Below, one piece after another: positions 1 through 9,036 of a stretch of 64,000 bases of DNA. The stretch is from Pelomonas sp. Root1237. GTDB taxonomy: Bacteria; Pseudomonadota; Gammaproteobacteria; Burkholderiales; Burkholderiaceae_C. The notes under the pieces are model-generated. The model was not told the DNA's origin, did not search any database, and was given only the letters and a program-made list of their open reading frames with translations. The stretch covers positions 1-64,000 of the forward strand of contig NZ_LMDK01000019.1 of assembly GCF_001425055.1 (NCBI RefSeq), in the 5' to 3' direction. Both the position numbers and the translations under genes were made by a program. The first letter of the stretch is position 1. Every line of letters begins with the position of its first letter.

Positions 1-42
1 CTCTTCTCCGTCCAGACCATGGGCTTCTTCCGGGGCTTCTAA
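1..42 (+). CDS. 3' end of an unidentified CDS (partial)
   Basis: The first 42 bases read in frame as 13 residues ending LFSVQTMGFFRGF and a TAA stop. The rest of the gene lies outside the window. The aromatic, Phe-terminated tail would fit an outer-membrane beta-barrel protein, but 13 residues cannot decide this. The frame is open to the window edge and stops cleanly just before a repeat-bearing intergenic stretch. Confidence 0.4.
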   Translation, partial: LFSVQTMGFFRGF

Positions 43-52
43 ACCCCGAAAG

Positions 53-89
53 CGTTACCCATGTCCTGGCACACCCGTTACCTATGTCC
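53..89. repeat. Two direct copies of a 14-bp motif
   Basis: CGTTACCCATGTCC at 53-66 and CGTTACCTATGTCC at 76-89 differ at one base and start 23 bp apart. From memory, GTTACCTATGTCC-type words are common at the ends of some insertion sequences in betaproteobacteria. No transposase gene is visible here, so this could be a remnant or an unrelated repeat. Confidence 0.35.
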
Positions 90-193
90 CCGGTCTATAC
101 AGCCCCGCAGAAGAAAGTTACCCGGCCGCCGGGACGGACCCCCGGCAATGCATCGAGCAGACGCGCTCTCCGCAAAAGCAACCCACCCCACCC

Positions 194-964
194 TCACATC
201 TGCCGAAACAGATGCGCACAGCTCTCCGCCACCAACAGCATCTCCGCTCCATGCTTCAACTTGATCTGCATCCTTCCCCGAAAGTCCCGGCTGACCGTGG
301 CAATCGAGTTCACATTGACCAGCGTCGAGCGGTGGATCTGCCAGAACTGCTGCGGGTCGAGCTCGTCGATGAGCTCCTTCAGCGGCTTGCGGATCAAGGC
401 CTCGCCGTCCTTCAGCCCCAGCCGCGTGTACTTGTTGTCGCTCTGGAAGAACATGACCTCGTCGACCGTGATGAGGCGCAGCGTCTGGCCCACCGAGGCG
501 TTGATCCAGCGAAGCGGTGCGCGCGCGGCAGACGGTGTGGCGGCGGGGCGAGCGACAAGCTCGTCGAGCACGCCACCGAGCTGGGCCGGTGCCTGCCCCA
601 GCCGCGCCTTCAACCGCGAGATGGCCGTGAACAGGCGCGCGCCGGCCAGCGGCTTGAGCAGGTAGTCGACGGCGCCCTGGTCGAAGGCGGCGATGGCGTA
701 CTGGTCATAGGCCGTCACGAAGACGACATGGGCACGGCCATTGACCTGGCGGGCCACGTCGATGCCGGTGGCGCCGGGCATCTCGATGTCGAGGAAAAGA
801 ATGTCGGGCTGGTGCCGGTCCAGCAGGCGCAAGGCCTCCAGGCCATCGGCAGCTTCGCCGACGATGCTGAGTTCGGGCCAGAGCTTGCCGAGCTGCTCGA
901 CGAGTTCGCCACGCAGCGCGGCTTCGTCCTCGGCAACGACGGCGGTGGGGGCAAACAGGCTCAT
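194..964 (-). CDS. LytTR-family response regulator
   Basis: A 256-residue two-component response regulator of the AlgR/LytR class. The receiver domain covers about residues 7-125: acidic pair in AEDE near residue 12, phosphoacceptor D59 in FLDIEMPG, and the conserved lysine in YLLKPL. The C-terminal third is a LytTR DNA-binding domain (FFQSDNKYT, IHRSTLVNV). It is the last gene of a three-gene operon read leftward. Its ATG overlaps the TGA of the preceding kinase-like gene by four bases (ATGA), implying translational coupling. The likely partner is the LytS-type kinase two genes upstream. The target genes are not evident. Confidence 0.93.
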   Translation of the reverse strand: MSLFAPTAVVAEDEAALRGELVEQLGKLWPELSIVGEAADGLEALRLLDRHQPDILFLDIEMPGATGIDVARQVNGRAHVVFVTAYDQYAIAAFDQGAVDYLLKPLAGARLFTAISRLKARLGQAPAQLGGVLDELVARPAATPSAARAPLRWINASVGQTLRLITVDEVMFFQSDNKYTRLGLKDGEALIRKPLKELIDELDPQQFWQIHRSTLVNVNSIATVSRDFRGRMQIKLKHGAEMLLVAESCAHLFRQM

Positions 965-2013
965 GCAGAAAGTTCTAAGGTGAATTCGGTGCGGCCATTG
1001 CCACTCGTGCAGACAAGTTTCGCGCCAAGCACCGCCAGGCGCTCGCGCAGCGACGCGAGGTCGGCGTCATCGCTGCACAGGCCCTCCTGGTCGAAGCCCA
1101 GCGTGATGCTGCCATTGACGCTGAGCCAGCAGCGGCTTGGGTGACCCAGCCGCACCGCACGCTGGACCAGGGGCAGCAGCAGCATCGGTGGCAGCTGGGT
1201 CGCGCCGTGCGGGCCGAGTTCGCAGTCGAAGGCGGGCGGGTCGCCGTTGAGATCGCGCAGAAGGTCAAGGTAGCTGGCGATCAACTCGGCCTCGCTGCCC
1301 AGCGTGGCGCCGGCGTCGCGAAGCCGCGGCAGGGCCACGCGCAGATGGCGGATCAACCGCTCCAGCCGCGCGCTGGCGGTCGGGTCCTCGCGGCCATAGG
1401 CCTGCTCGACGGAGACGAGGGCGTCGAACAGCAAGGCCGGGTCGACCTGGGCCTGCAGGGCGGCCAGGCGCGAGGCCAGCGCGTGGCGGCGCAGCTGGCT
1501 GTGCTCACGCAGCAGGTCCTGCGCGGCCTGGTCCTGGCGGCGGCGCAGCGTGCGGAACTCCAGCACGCCGACGATCATCAGTGCCGGCATGAAGACCCAC
1601 AGCGTGTCGCCGATGACGGCGTTGACGCGGAACATCGTGCACTTCATCTTGCCGTGGGTCTGGGCATAGATGTCGCACAGCGACGGCCAGGGCAGGGCGG
1701 CGGCCAGCGGGTAGATGACGGCCATGGCCAGCACGGAGCCCAGCAAGGTGGCCGCCACGAGGCGCTGGCGGCGCGCCGGGTGGATGGGGCTGCTGCGCGC
1801 GGCCGGCAGCCAGCACAGCAGCAGCACGGCGCAGCTGACCAGGGGCAGGCTGAGCTGGCGGGCCAGCACCTGGGGCAGTTGGTCGCCGACACGCAGTTCC
1901 AGCAGCGAGGTCAGGTCGATGGCGCCGAACAGCAGGGCCGCGCTGACGAAGACCAGGGCCTCGTTCAGGCTCAGGGAGCGCCAGGACTGCAGCACATGAC
2001 GCAATGCATTCAT
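961..2013 (-). CDS. Degenerate LytS/YehU-type kinase homologue (putative pseudokinase)
   Basis: A 350-residue membrane protein with several hydrophobic segments in the first 150 residues, followed by a region that aligns with the His_kinase domain of its upstream neighbour. The neighbour's QIEPHFLFNTL phosphorylation motif is QVDPALLFDAL here, so the histidine is alanine. The neighbour's ENAIKHG ATP-binding N box is QRAVRLG, and no DNGQG G box is seen. Autophosphorylation therefore looks impossible. It sits between the active kinase and the LytTR regulator with ATGA overlaps on both sides. A scaffold, heterodimer partner or co-sensor role is inferred. A decaying duplicate is the alternative, though the frame is intact and tightly coupled. 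Confidence 0.75.
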   Translation of the reverse strand: MNALRHVLQSWRSLSLNEALVFVSAALLFGAIDLTSLLELRVGDQLPQVLARQLSLPLVSCAVLLLCWLPAARSSPIHPARRQRLVAATLLGSVLAMAVIYPLAAALPWPSLCDIYAQTHGKMKCTMFRVNAVIGDTLWVFMPALMIVGVLEFRTLRRRQDQAAQDLLREHSQLRRHALASRLAALQAQVDPALLFDALVSVEQAYGREDPTASARLERLIRHLRVALPRLRDAGATLGSEAELIASYLDLLRDLNGDPPAFDCELGPHGATQLPPMLLLPLVQRAVRLGHPSRCWLSVNGSITLGFDQEGLCSDDADLASLRERLAVLGAKLVCTSGNGRTEFTLELSA

Positions 2014-3107
2014 ACCAGAGCTTCTGCCGGCAGATGCACGCGGGCCACGACGCCGCGCGGCTGGACGGCCTCCAGAGCCAGCGTGGCCATGTCGCCAAAA
2101 CGCGCCGCAAGCCGTGCGCGCGTGTTGGCCAGGCCGACGCCGGCGCCGCCGCTGGCCGTGCCGAAGCCCTGGCCGTTGTCGGCCACCTCGACGGTCAGGC
2201 CGCCTTCGGCCGCGTGTGCAGCGCGGATCTCGATGCGCCCACCCTCGGGCAGCGGCGACAGGCCGTGCTTGATGGCGTTCTCCACCAGCGTCGGCAGCAC
2301 CAGCGTCGGCAGGCGGGCCGTCAACAGCTCGGGCGGCGCGCTGATGTCGAAGGACAGGCGCTCGCCCATGCGCATCTGCAGGATGGCGAGGTAGTGGCGC
2401 ACCAGCTCCAGCTCTTCGGCCAGCGTGGATTCATGCCGGCGCATGCCGGGCAGGGCAGCGCGCAGGTAGGCGATCAGGGCCACCAGCATGTTGCGGCCAC
2501 GCTCGGGCTGGGTCTCGTACAGGCGCTTGACGTTGGCCAACGTGTTGAACAGGAAGTGGGGCTCGATCTGGGCGTTCAGCGCCGACAGCTGAGCCTCGGT
2601 CTGCTGCGTCTTGAGCGCCTCGCGCTCGCGGAACAGCCGGGTCAGCTCGTCGCGGCCCTGGCGCTGGGCGCGGCTGACGAGCAGCAGCGCATAGGCGATA
2701 CCGCCGAGCAGGGCCCACAGCAAGACGGTGGACATCACCCAGGCGGGCTTGACCTTGTTGCCGGGGTCGCCCATCGACGAGACTGCATAGCGCAGCCAGG
2801 TGCCGAGGGCCGCGCCGAAACCGACGGCGCCGGCCTGCACCGTCAGCGCGGCAGGCAGCTTCCAGTGCCGGCCGGCCAGCAGCGCTTCGGCCAGGGCCAC
2901 CATCAGCAGCAGGGAGATGCCGGTCAGCAGGCATTGGCGGCTGAAACGGATCAGGTCGAAGAGGGCGTCGTCCAGGCCCCCGTCGCCCTCGCCGAACCAG
3001 GTCAGCGCGCGCGAAATGGCGTAGAACAGGCAGAAGTAGTAGACGCCCGCCAGCATGCGCAGATTGCAGACGCGGCGAAAGGCTTGCAGCGGGCTGAGGT
3101 CCTCCAT
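2010..3107 (-). CDS. LytS/YehU-type sensor histidine kinase
   Basis: A 365-residue integral-membrane sensor kinase. Four to five hydrophobic segments fill the N-terminal half. A short coiled linker precedes the His_kinase motif QIEPHFLFNTL, whose histidine is about residue 184 from this start, and a HATPase_c domain with ENAIKHG (N box) and ADNGQGFG (G box). Together these mark an active kinase. The ATG at 3107 (MEDLSPLQAF) is preferred over an upstream ATG at 3185 because GAGA lies about nine bases before it and the extra residues are low-complexity and Pro/Gly-rich. It begins the operon that also encodes the degenerate kinase and the LytTR regulator. Confidence 0.88.
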   Translation of the reverse strand: MEDLSPLQAFRRVCNLRMLAGVYYFCLFYAISRALTWFGEGDGGLDDALFDLIRFSRQCLLTGISLLLMVALAEALLAGRHWKLPAALTVQAGAVGFGAALGTWLRYAVSSMGDPGNKVKPAWVMSTVLLWALLGGIAYALLLVSRAQRQGRDELTRLFREREALKTQQTEAQLSALNAQIEPHFLFNTLANVKRLYETQPERGRNMLVALIAYLRAALPGMRRHESTLAEELELVRHYLAILQMRMGERLSFDISAPPELLTARLPTLVLPTLVENAIKHGLSPLPEGGRIEIRAAHAAEGGLTVEVADNGQGFGTASGGAGVGLANTRARLAARFGDMATLALEAVQPRGVVARVHLPAEALV

Positions 3108-3162
3108 TCGGGCGATTCTCGGTGGGCCATCGCCGCCCGGTGTGGGATGCGACGAACTGCCC

Positions 3163-3546
3163 TCAGGGGCTGCCGGCCGCGGCAATCAGCGCCTTGAGTT
3201 CCCGCTCCGATGCCGATGGATCGCCGAGGTTCACTTCGATGAGGCGGCGCAGATGGGTGATGGACTCGATGTCGATGCTGCGGCACAGCACGCCGGCATG
3301 GCTGCCCTCGACATGGGCCAGCTCGCCCGCCATCGAGATGACGATGTCTCCCGGGGCGCCGGCGCCGAGGGGGAGCTTGACGAGGCAGGGCATGCCGACC
3401 TGCGGCGGGTGACCGGCCGGCAGTTGCAGCAGAACGCCCTTGAGGGAAATATCCAGCACCTGGCAGCGCAGGTGTTCCTGGGTCGTGATCAGCTCGGCGC
3501 CCGAGGCGAAGGCGACGCGGGTGAATTGGCGGCGTTCGGTGCTGAT
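3163..3546 (-). CDS. PilZ domain protein with a non-canonical start
   Basis: A PilZ domain of about 125 residues, the typical c-di-GMP-binding module. Both signature motifs are in frame: RRQFTR (RxxxR) near the N terminus and LDISLKG (D/NxSxxG) about 30 residues later. The first ATG/GTG/TTG codon in the frame is the GTG at 3459, which lies after RRQFTR and would remove half of the binding site. Upstream, an AGGGAG Shine-Dalgarno at 3553-3558 precedes two ATC codons at 3549 and 3546; the second has the better spacing (six bases). The frame is closed by TAG at 3595-3597, which is also the stop of the previous gene in the same frame. The start is therefore an ATC inference. Readthrough or a sequencing error in the TAG are alternatives. 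Confidence 0.7.
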   Translation of the reverse strand: MSTERRQFTRVAFASGAELITTQEHLRCQVLDISLKGVLLQLPAGHPPQVGMPCLVKLPLGAGAPGDIVISMAGELAHVEGSHAGVLCRSIDIESITHLRRLIEVNLGDPSASERELKALIAAAGSP

Positions 3547-3594
3547 GATGGTCTCCCTGATCGGGCGAGCCCGGGCGAATGGGTTCGGCCGATC

Positions 3595-4032
3595 CTAGAT
3601 GAAAGGTTCCAGCGCGGCACTGCTGCTGAAGACGGTGCTGTGCTCCACCGCCTGCTGCAGCCGCTCCGGCGCCAGCGAGGCCAGGCCCATGGCTTCCAGC
3701 ATGAACCAGGCGGCGCGCAGCAGGGCGACGATTTCGTCGCGGGTGCCGTCGATTTCGACCGGGGAGTCATCCCAGCCGCGCTCCTGCTGGGCCTGGCGTG
3801 GCGCGACCACGGCGGGCCGGTGCGCCCGCGCGATGCGGGCCAGCAGCTCGCGGGTGTCGACCGTTGCGCTGGGGGCATCAATGAGCCTGACCAGATCACC
3901 GAGCTGCTGCTCGGCCGCGGCGGCCAGCAGCCGGGCGGCCTGGTCGGCCCCGCCCGCCAGATAGAGGCCGGCGGCGAGGTCGGCGTATTCGAGGGCGGCG
4001 GACAGCCGCTGGAGGTCGGGGTTGGACGACAT
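3595..4032 (-). CDS. Conserved-looking hypothetical protein
   Basis: A 145-residue alanine- and leucine-rich soluble protein with no signal peptide or membrane segment, probably all-helical. I do not recognise a family. It begins at the ATG at 4032, divergent from the EipA-like gene. Its TAG stop is followed in the same frame, without an intervening ATG/GTG/TTG, by the PilZ coding region, so the two could be translationally coupled or represent one interrupted fusion. Confidence 0.6.
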   Translation of the reverse strand: MSSNPDLQRLSAALEYADLAAGLYLAGGADQAARLLAAAAEQQLGDLVRLIDAPSATVDTRELLARIARAHRPAVVAPRQAQQERGWDDSPVEIDGTRDEIVALLRAAWFMLEAMGLASLAPERLQQAVEHSTVFSSSAALEPFI

Positions 4033-4133
4033 GATCGTCGAGTCTAGGTTGTGTGAAGGGGCAACGGGCGGCCAAACTTCACGCTGTTTTGTTTATGCTG
4101 GCCCCTCCAATGAGGGCCTCAAGGAGAGCTGCC

Positions 4134-4703
4134 GTGATCGATCGTCGCCAGCATCTGCAACACCTCGCAGCCCTGGCATCTGCTGCGGCTGTGCCTGCTT
4201 TTGCCGCGGATGACAAGGACGGCACCTATGACGAGGAGTCCGTCCTCAAGGCTGCCACCGATTTCTTCGGCCAGACGACGGAGGGCCTGGCCAAGGTCAT
4301 CGAGAAAGCCTTCAAGGAGCAAGGGCGGCCCAATGCCTACATCAAGGGCGAGGAAGCCGCCGCCGCCATCACCGTGGGCCTGCGCTATGGCGACGGCGAG
4401 TTGCTGATGAAGGGCGGCGGCGCGTCCAGGGTCTACTGGGCCGGCCCGTCCATCGGCTTCGACCTGGGCGCCAATGCGTCCAAGGTCTTCACGCTGGTCT
4501 ACAAGCTGCCCAAGGCCAGCGCGATCTACCAGCGCTTTCCCGGTGTGGACGGCAGCCTTTACTACATCGGCGGCGCCGGCATCAATTACCAGCGCCTGAA
4601 TGGCATCACGCTGGCGCCCATCCGCCTGGGCGTGGGCCTGCGCGCCGGGGCCAGCGTCGGCTACATCCACTACCGCCGCGAGAAGAGCATCAACCCGTTC
4701 TGA
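4134..4703 (+). CDS. EipA-like DUF1134 exported protein
   Basis: A 189-residue exported protein resembling the DUF1134/EipA family, whose founding member supports cell-envelope integrity in Brucella. The start is the GTG at 4134, because AAGGAGAG at 4121-4128 sits five bases upstream. The upstream ATGs at 4053 and 4110 lack such a site and would bury the signal peptide. The N terminus ([12 protein letters not shown], then AVPAFA|ADD) has a twin-arginine-like signal with a predicted cleavage after AFA. The mature part contains the glycine-rich [12 protein letters not shown] and [13 protein letters not shown] stretches and ends in a beta-strand-rich segment. It is divergent from the gene at 4032 and lies just upstream of nrdJ. 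Confidence 0.8.
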   Translation: MIDRRQHLQHLAALASAAAVPAFAADDKDGTYDEESVLKAATDFFGQTTEGLAKVIEKAFKEQGRPNAYIKGEEAAAAITVGLRYGDGELLMKGGGASRVYWAGPSIGFDLGANASKVFTLVYKLPKASAIYQRFPGVDGSLYYIGGAGINYQRLNGITLAPIRLGVGLRAGASVGYIHYRREKSINPF

Positions 4704-4737
4704 GCGGCCATTCCGCGTCCGCGCCGGCAGGCGTAGA

Positions 4738-4753
4738 CTGTATTTTTGTACAG
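4738..4753. promoter_or_regulatory. LexA (SOS) box upstream of nrdJ
   Basis: CTGTATTTTTGTACAG is a perfect match to the CTGT-N8-ACAG LexA operator used in gamma- and betaproteobacteria, with an AT-rich centre. It ends 17 bp before the GTG start of the ribonucleotide reductase, where bound LexA would block transcription or initiation. Confidence 0.85.
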
Positions 4754-4770
4754 CATTTTCCGGGGCCAAC

Positions 4771-7700
4771 GTGAGCACCACCAACGACCTGTCCGTGCAG
4801 GACATTTCCAGCGAAGTTCTGATCGAGAAATACGCCAAGGGCGGCGAGCAGACGCCCGACGAACTGCGTGAGCGCGTCGCCCGCGCCCTCGCCCAGGCCG
4901 AGAAGCCGGCCGACCGCGCCCACTGGACGGCGGCCTTCCTCGACGCGCAAAAGCGTGGCTTCGTGCCGGCCGGCCGCATCATGTCCGCCGCCGGCACCGA
5001 GCTGTCGGCCACGCTGATCAACTGCTTCGTGCAGCCGGTGGGCGACTCCATCGCCACGCCCGAGGACGGCGTGCCCGGCATCTATACCGCGTTGACCGAA
5101 GCTGCCGAGACCATGCGCCGCGGTGGCGGCGTCGGCTACGACTTCAGCCGCATCCGCCCGATGGGTGCCTGGGTCGGCTCCACGCGCAGCCACGCCTCCG
5201 GCCCTATCAGCTACATGCGCGTGTTTGATCGATCCTGCGAGACGGTGGAGAGCGCCGGCAGCCGCCGCGGCGCGCAGATGGGTGTGCTGCGCTGCGACCA
5301 CCCCGACATCGAGGCCTTCATCCACGCCAAGGACCAGGGCGACCTGCGCAACTTCAACATCTCCATCGGCGTGACCGACGCCTTCATGGAAGCCGTGCAG
5401 GCCGACGGCACGGTGGAGCTGGCGCACAAGGCCCAGCCCAGCGCCGAGCAGATCGAGGCCGGCGCCTACCAGCGCGGCGACGGCCAGTGGGTCTACCGCA
5501 AGGTGCGCGCCCGCGAGCTGTGGGACCAGGTCATGCGCTCCACCTACGACCACGCCGAGCCGGGCGTGCTCTTCCTGGACCGCATCAACGCTGACAACAA
5601 CCTGCATTACTGCGAGACGATTGCGGCGACCAACCCGTGCGTGACGGGCGATACGCGGCTGGCGACCCAGCACGGCCTTGTGCCCATCGCCTGGCTGCAA
5701 GCCAATGGCGCGGCGTTGGATTGCACGGTGGACCGGCGCGCCCTTGGCGCCGAAGAACGCGGCACCGTGGTTCGCCCCGCCGTACCCGCCTTCCTGAGCG
5801 CCGGCCAGGCCGAGGTCTTCAAGGTCACGACGGCCGAAGGCTATGAGATCAAGGCAACGGCCTGGCACGAGTTCTACACAGCACGCGGCAAGCTCAAGCT
5901 GTCCGAGTTGAAGCCGGGCGACGAGCTGTGGGTGCAGTCCGGCAAGGGCCAGTTCGGTGCCCAGGGTAGCGAGGCACTTGGCACATTGCTCGGCTTGATC
6001 ACCGGCGACGGCCATTTCACCAACCGCGGCAAGGGCGAGCAGGCCGCAGTCGTCAACCTGTGGAACGAAGAGCGCCAGCTTGCCGACGGCATCGCCGGCT
6101 TCGTCAACACCTTGATTGCTGGCATCGCTCAGGCACCGCGTGAGTACCACGTCAAGCCGGTCGCCATTGCCGAACGCAATCTGGTGATGATTCGCTCCAT
6201 CATGCTGGCCCGCGTGCTGGACGGCTATGGCTTCAACGCGAAGACCAAGCTGGCCGTGCCCGAGGTCGTCTGGCAGGGCAGCGAGGACTGCATGCGCGGT
6301 TATCTGCGCGCGCTGTTCCAGACCGACGGCACGGTCAATGTGTCTTCGTTCAGCCAGAGCTGCTCGGTGCGGCTGTCGTCCATTCATCGGCGCCTGCTGC
6401 AGGACGTGCAGGTGCTGCTCGCCAACTTCGGCGTGTTCTCGCGCATTCACGAGCGGCGCCAAGGCGGCGCGCGCAGCCTGCCGGATGGCCACGGTGGCCG
6501 ACGCGACTATCTCTGCCAGACGCTGCATGAGCTGATCGTCGATGGCGAGTCGCGCGAAGTCTTCATGCGCGAAGTCGGCTTCCTGCTACCAACCAAGCGA
6601 GAGAAGTACGAGGCCTGGGTTGAAGGCAAGGCGCTGCTGAAGACCCAGCGCTTCGCCGCGAAGATCACATCCATCGAGGCTGCCGGCATCGAGCCCGTCT
6701 ACGACACGACGCAAGCCGACGGCAACACGGTCATCTTCAATGGCCTGGTGACCGGGCAATGCGCCGAACAGCCACTTCCGCCCTACGGCTGCTGCTGCCT
6801 CGGCTCCATCGACCTGACGCGCTTTGTGCGCGACCCCTTCAGCGCCAAGCCCGCGTTTGATGAAGCCGGTTTTGCCGAGGTCGTGGCCGTGGCCACGCGC
6901 ATGTTGGACAACGTGCTCGACGTGACGCCGTGGCCGCTGCCCGCACAGGCGCAGGAGGCGTCCAACAAGCGCCGTGTCGGCCTGGGCTTCACGGGCCTGG
7001 GCGATGCCCTCGTCATGCTGAACCTGCGCTACGACACGCAAGAGGCGCGTGACATGGCCAGCCATATCAGCGAGCTCATGCGCGACGCGTCCTATTCGGC
7101 TTCGAGTGACATCGCCGCCGAGCGAGGCAGCTTCCCGCTGTTCAATGCCGACTTGTATCTCTCCGGCGGCAGCTTTGCGTCGCGCCTGCCGCAGGGGTTG
7201 AAGGACAAGATCCGTTCGCAAGGTCTGCGCAACTCCCACCTCTTGTCCATCGCGCCCACCGGCACCATCAGCCTGGCCTTTGCCGACAACGCGAGCAATG
7301 GCATCGAGCCGGCCTTCTCGTGGACCTACACGCGCAAGAAGCGCCTGCCGCAGACCGAGGGCGGTGGCTTCAAGGAATACGCGGTCGAGGACCATGCCTG
7401 GCGGCTGTACCGCCACCTGTTCGGCGCCGACGCGCCGCTGAGCGATGCCTTCGTCACCGCACTCGAACTGAGCGCGGCCGACCATGCCTCCATGGTCGCG
7501 GCCGTCGCCCCGTACATCGACACGTCGATCAGCAAGACGGTCAATGTGCCGGCCGACTATCCGTACGAGGACTTCCAGAACCTCTACATCCAGGCCTGGC
7601 AAACCAAGCTCAAGGGCCTGGCCACCTATCGGCCCAACAGCGTGCTGGGTTCGGTGCTGTCGGTCACGCCCGAGGTCAAGCAACCGGAGCCATTGCGAGC

Positions 7701-8790
7701 CGACGTCGGCGGCGCCAACCAGCGCTTGCGCGTGGAGCGCCTGCCCAATGCGGTGGTGGCCTCGCTGCGCTGGCCCAGCCGCCCCGACATGCCCGGCGGC
7801 AACCCGGCCTGGAGCTATCTGATCCAGCACCCGCACGGCGACTTCGCCCTCTTCATCGGCGAGCTGCCGCTGGAGGGGCCTGACGCCGGCCTGTTCGGCC
7901 GCAACCTGCCCTTTGAGGTCTGGGTCAACGGCGCCGAGCAACCGCGTGGCCTGTCGGCTCTGGCCAAGACCCTGTCCATGGATCTGCGCACCAACGATGC
8001 GGCCTGGCTGCGCCTCAAGCTCGATGCGCTCGCGACAGTCGCCGAGGAGCGCGCCTTCGAGATGCCCATGCCGCCCAGCGGTGAGAAGCGCCTTTTCCCC
8101 GGCGTCGTCGCCGCGACGGCGGCCGTCATCCGCTGGCGCTGCGAGCAGCTCGGCGCGTTGGCCGAAGGCGGCGCCACGCCCGTGGTGGACGCCATGTTCA
8201 GCCGCAACGAGCCGCGCACCGGCGTGTCCGGCACCCTGGCCTGGGCGGTGGACGTGGACAACCCAGCCACCAACGAGCAGTTCACACTGACGCTGAAGGA
8301 AGTGGTGCTGCCCACGCCCGAAGGCGGCAGCGTCATGCGGCCGTGCGCGATGGGCTTCTCGGGCAATTACCCCAAGGCCCTGGACGGCCTGGCGCGACTG
8401 CTGTCGCTGGACATGCGCGTGATGGACCCCGGCTGGATCGCGATGAAGCTGCGCAAGCTGCTCAATGTCGGCGAGCCGCTGGGCCACTTCATGGCGCCGG
8501 TGCCGTCACTGAACGGTGAGCGCCGCCAGCAGGTCTGGCCTTCGACCGTGGCTTATGTGGCCCGCCTCGTCATCCATCGCTACGCGATGCTCGGCATCCT
8601 CGACGAAGCCGGCCAGCCACTGAGCGACATGGGCCTGCTGCAGACGCCCGCACCCAAGCTCGCGGCGGCCGCTGGCACCCTGCAAGTCCAGGCCGGCAAG
8701 CCCTGTCCGGAATGCGGCAACGCGACCATGATCCACAAGGACGGCTGCGATTTTTGTACGGCGTGTGGCTATGTGGGGCAGTGCGGGTGA
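4771..8790 (+). CDS. nrdJ: Adenosylcobalamin-dependent ribonucleotide reductase (class II) containing an intein
   Basis: Reduces ribonucleotides to deoxyribonucleotides with a B12-generated thiyl radical. The precursor is 1339 residues; removing a 374-residue intein (residues 290-663) leaves a 965-residue enzyme. Visible family features are LINCFVQP with a redox cysteine, the [16 protein letters not shown] loop, the catalytic NP-CAE motif split by the intein, [20 protein letters not shown] and [10 protein letters not shown]. The C-terminal part holds two related TSCPD-like segments and a zinc-ribbon tail (CPECGN...[11 protein letters not shown]). The start chosen is the GTG at 4771, directly after a LexA box and in frame with [11 protein letters not shown]. 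The ribosome site is weak (GGGG at 4762-4765). No nrdA/nrdB partner is nearby. SOS induction is inferred from the operator. Confidence 0.95.
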   Translation: MSTTNDLSVQDISSEVLIEKYAKGGEQTPDELRERVARALAQAEKPADRAHWTAAFLDAQKRGFVPAGRIMSAAGTELSATLINCFVQPVGDSIATPEDGVPGIYTALTEAAETMRRGGGVGYDFSRIRPMGAWVGSTRSHASGPISYMRVFDRSCETVESAGSRRGAQMGVLRCDHPDIEAFIHAKDQGDLRNFNISIGVTDAFMEAVQADGTVELAHKAQPSAEQIEAGAYQRGDGQWVYRKVRARELWDQVMRSTYDHAEPGVLFLDRINADNNLHYCETIAATNPCVTGDTRLATQHGLVPIAWLQANGAALDCTVDRRALGAEERGTVVRPAVPAFLSAGQAEVFKVTTAEGYEIKATAWHEFYTARGKLKLSELKPGDELWVQSGKGQFGAQGSEALGTLLGLITGDGHFTNRGKGEQAAVVNLWNEERQLADGIAGFVNTLIAGIAQAPREYHVKPVAIAERNLVMIRSIMLARVLDGYGFNAKTKLAVPEVVWQGSEDCMRGYLRALFQTDGTVNVSSFSQSCSVRLSSIHRRLLQDVQVLLANFGVFSRIHERRQGGARSLPDGHGGRRDYLCQTLHELIVDGESREVFMREVGFLLPTKREKYEAWVEGKALLKTQRFAAKITSIEAAGIEPVYDTTQADGNTVIFNGLVTGQCAEQPLPPYGCCCLGSIDLTRFVRDPFSAKPAFDEAGFAEVVAVATRMLDNVLDVTPWPLPAQAQEASNKRRVGLGFTGLGDALVMLNLRYDTQEARDMASHISELMRDASYSASSDIAAERGSFPLFNADLYLSGGSFASRLPQGLKDKIRSQGLRNSHLLSIAPTGTISLAFADNASNGIEPAFSWTYTRKKRLPQTEGGGFKEYAVEDHAWRLYRHLFGADAPLSDAFVTALELSAADHASMVAAVAPYIDTSISKTVNVPADYPYEDFQNLYIQAWQTKLKGLATYRPNSVLGSVLSVTPEVKQPEPLRADVGGANQRLRVERLPNAVVASLRWPSRPDMPGGNPAWSYLIQHPHGDFALFIGELPLEGPDAGLFGRNLPFEVWVNGAEQPRGLSALAKTLSMDLRTNDAAWLRLKLDALATVAEERAFEMPMPPSGEKRLFPGVVAATAAVIRWRCEQLGALAEGGATPVVDAMFSRNEPRTGVSGTLAWAVDVDNPATNEQFTLTLKEVVLPTPEGGSVMRPCAMGFSGNYPKALDGLARLLSLDMRVMDPGWIAMKLRKLLNVGEPLGHFMAPVPSLNGERRQQVWPSTVAYVARLVIHRYAMLGILDEAGQPLSDMGLLQTPAPKLAAAAGTLQVQAGKPCPECGNATMIHKDGCDFCTACGYVGQCG
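5638..6759 (+). mobile_element. LAGLIDADG intein in nrdJ with a C-terminal glutamine
   Basis: A 374-residue in-frame intein. It begins with Cys1 in CVTGDTRL (block A) and has a block B TxxH motif in ATAWHEF. It contains two LAGLIDADG-type homing endonuclease motifs, LLGLITGDG (about residues 405-413 of the precursor) and LRALFQTDG. It ends with block F ([10 protein letters not shown]) and FNGLVTGQ. The usual terminal His-Asn is Gly-Gln. Atypical inteins ending in Gln have been shown to splice (CIV RIR1 type). The +1 residue is the cysteine of NPCAE, which aligns with the RNR catalytic radical cysteine, so the enzyme cannot work until splicing occurs. The endonuclease motifs keep acidic residues and look active. 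Confidence 0.92.
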
Positions 8791-9036
8791 GAGTGTGCGC
8801 TGCACCAATTTGTGAAAGTACCCGCGGGCCATGAGGTTGCCGGCGAAGGCAGTCGCTGGCTCGAAGCGCCGGGAGGCCTCGCATTCTCGAGAGCGCCTCG
8901 AGGAATAGGGGCGGGCGGCCGCAAAGCCGCGTGGCCGCGGAGATGGTCTCGCCGACTTGGCCAGCCCGACGAATCGTCAAGGAATAGCGGCTTCAGGCGC
9001 CCGCGCCGGGCGCTTCGGTTTGCCAACAGGGAATCA

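Noticed and set aside
8795..8810. Another TGTGCG dyad after nrdJ
   Set aside because: Only the left half TGTGCG is present; the right side reads ACCAAT, so it is not a member of the operator family.
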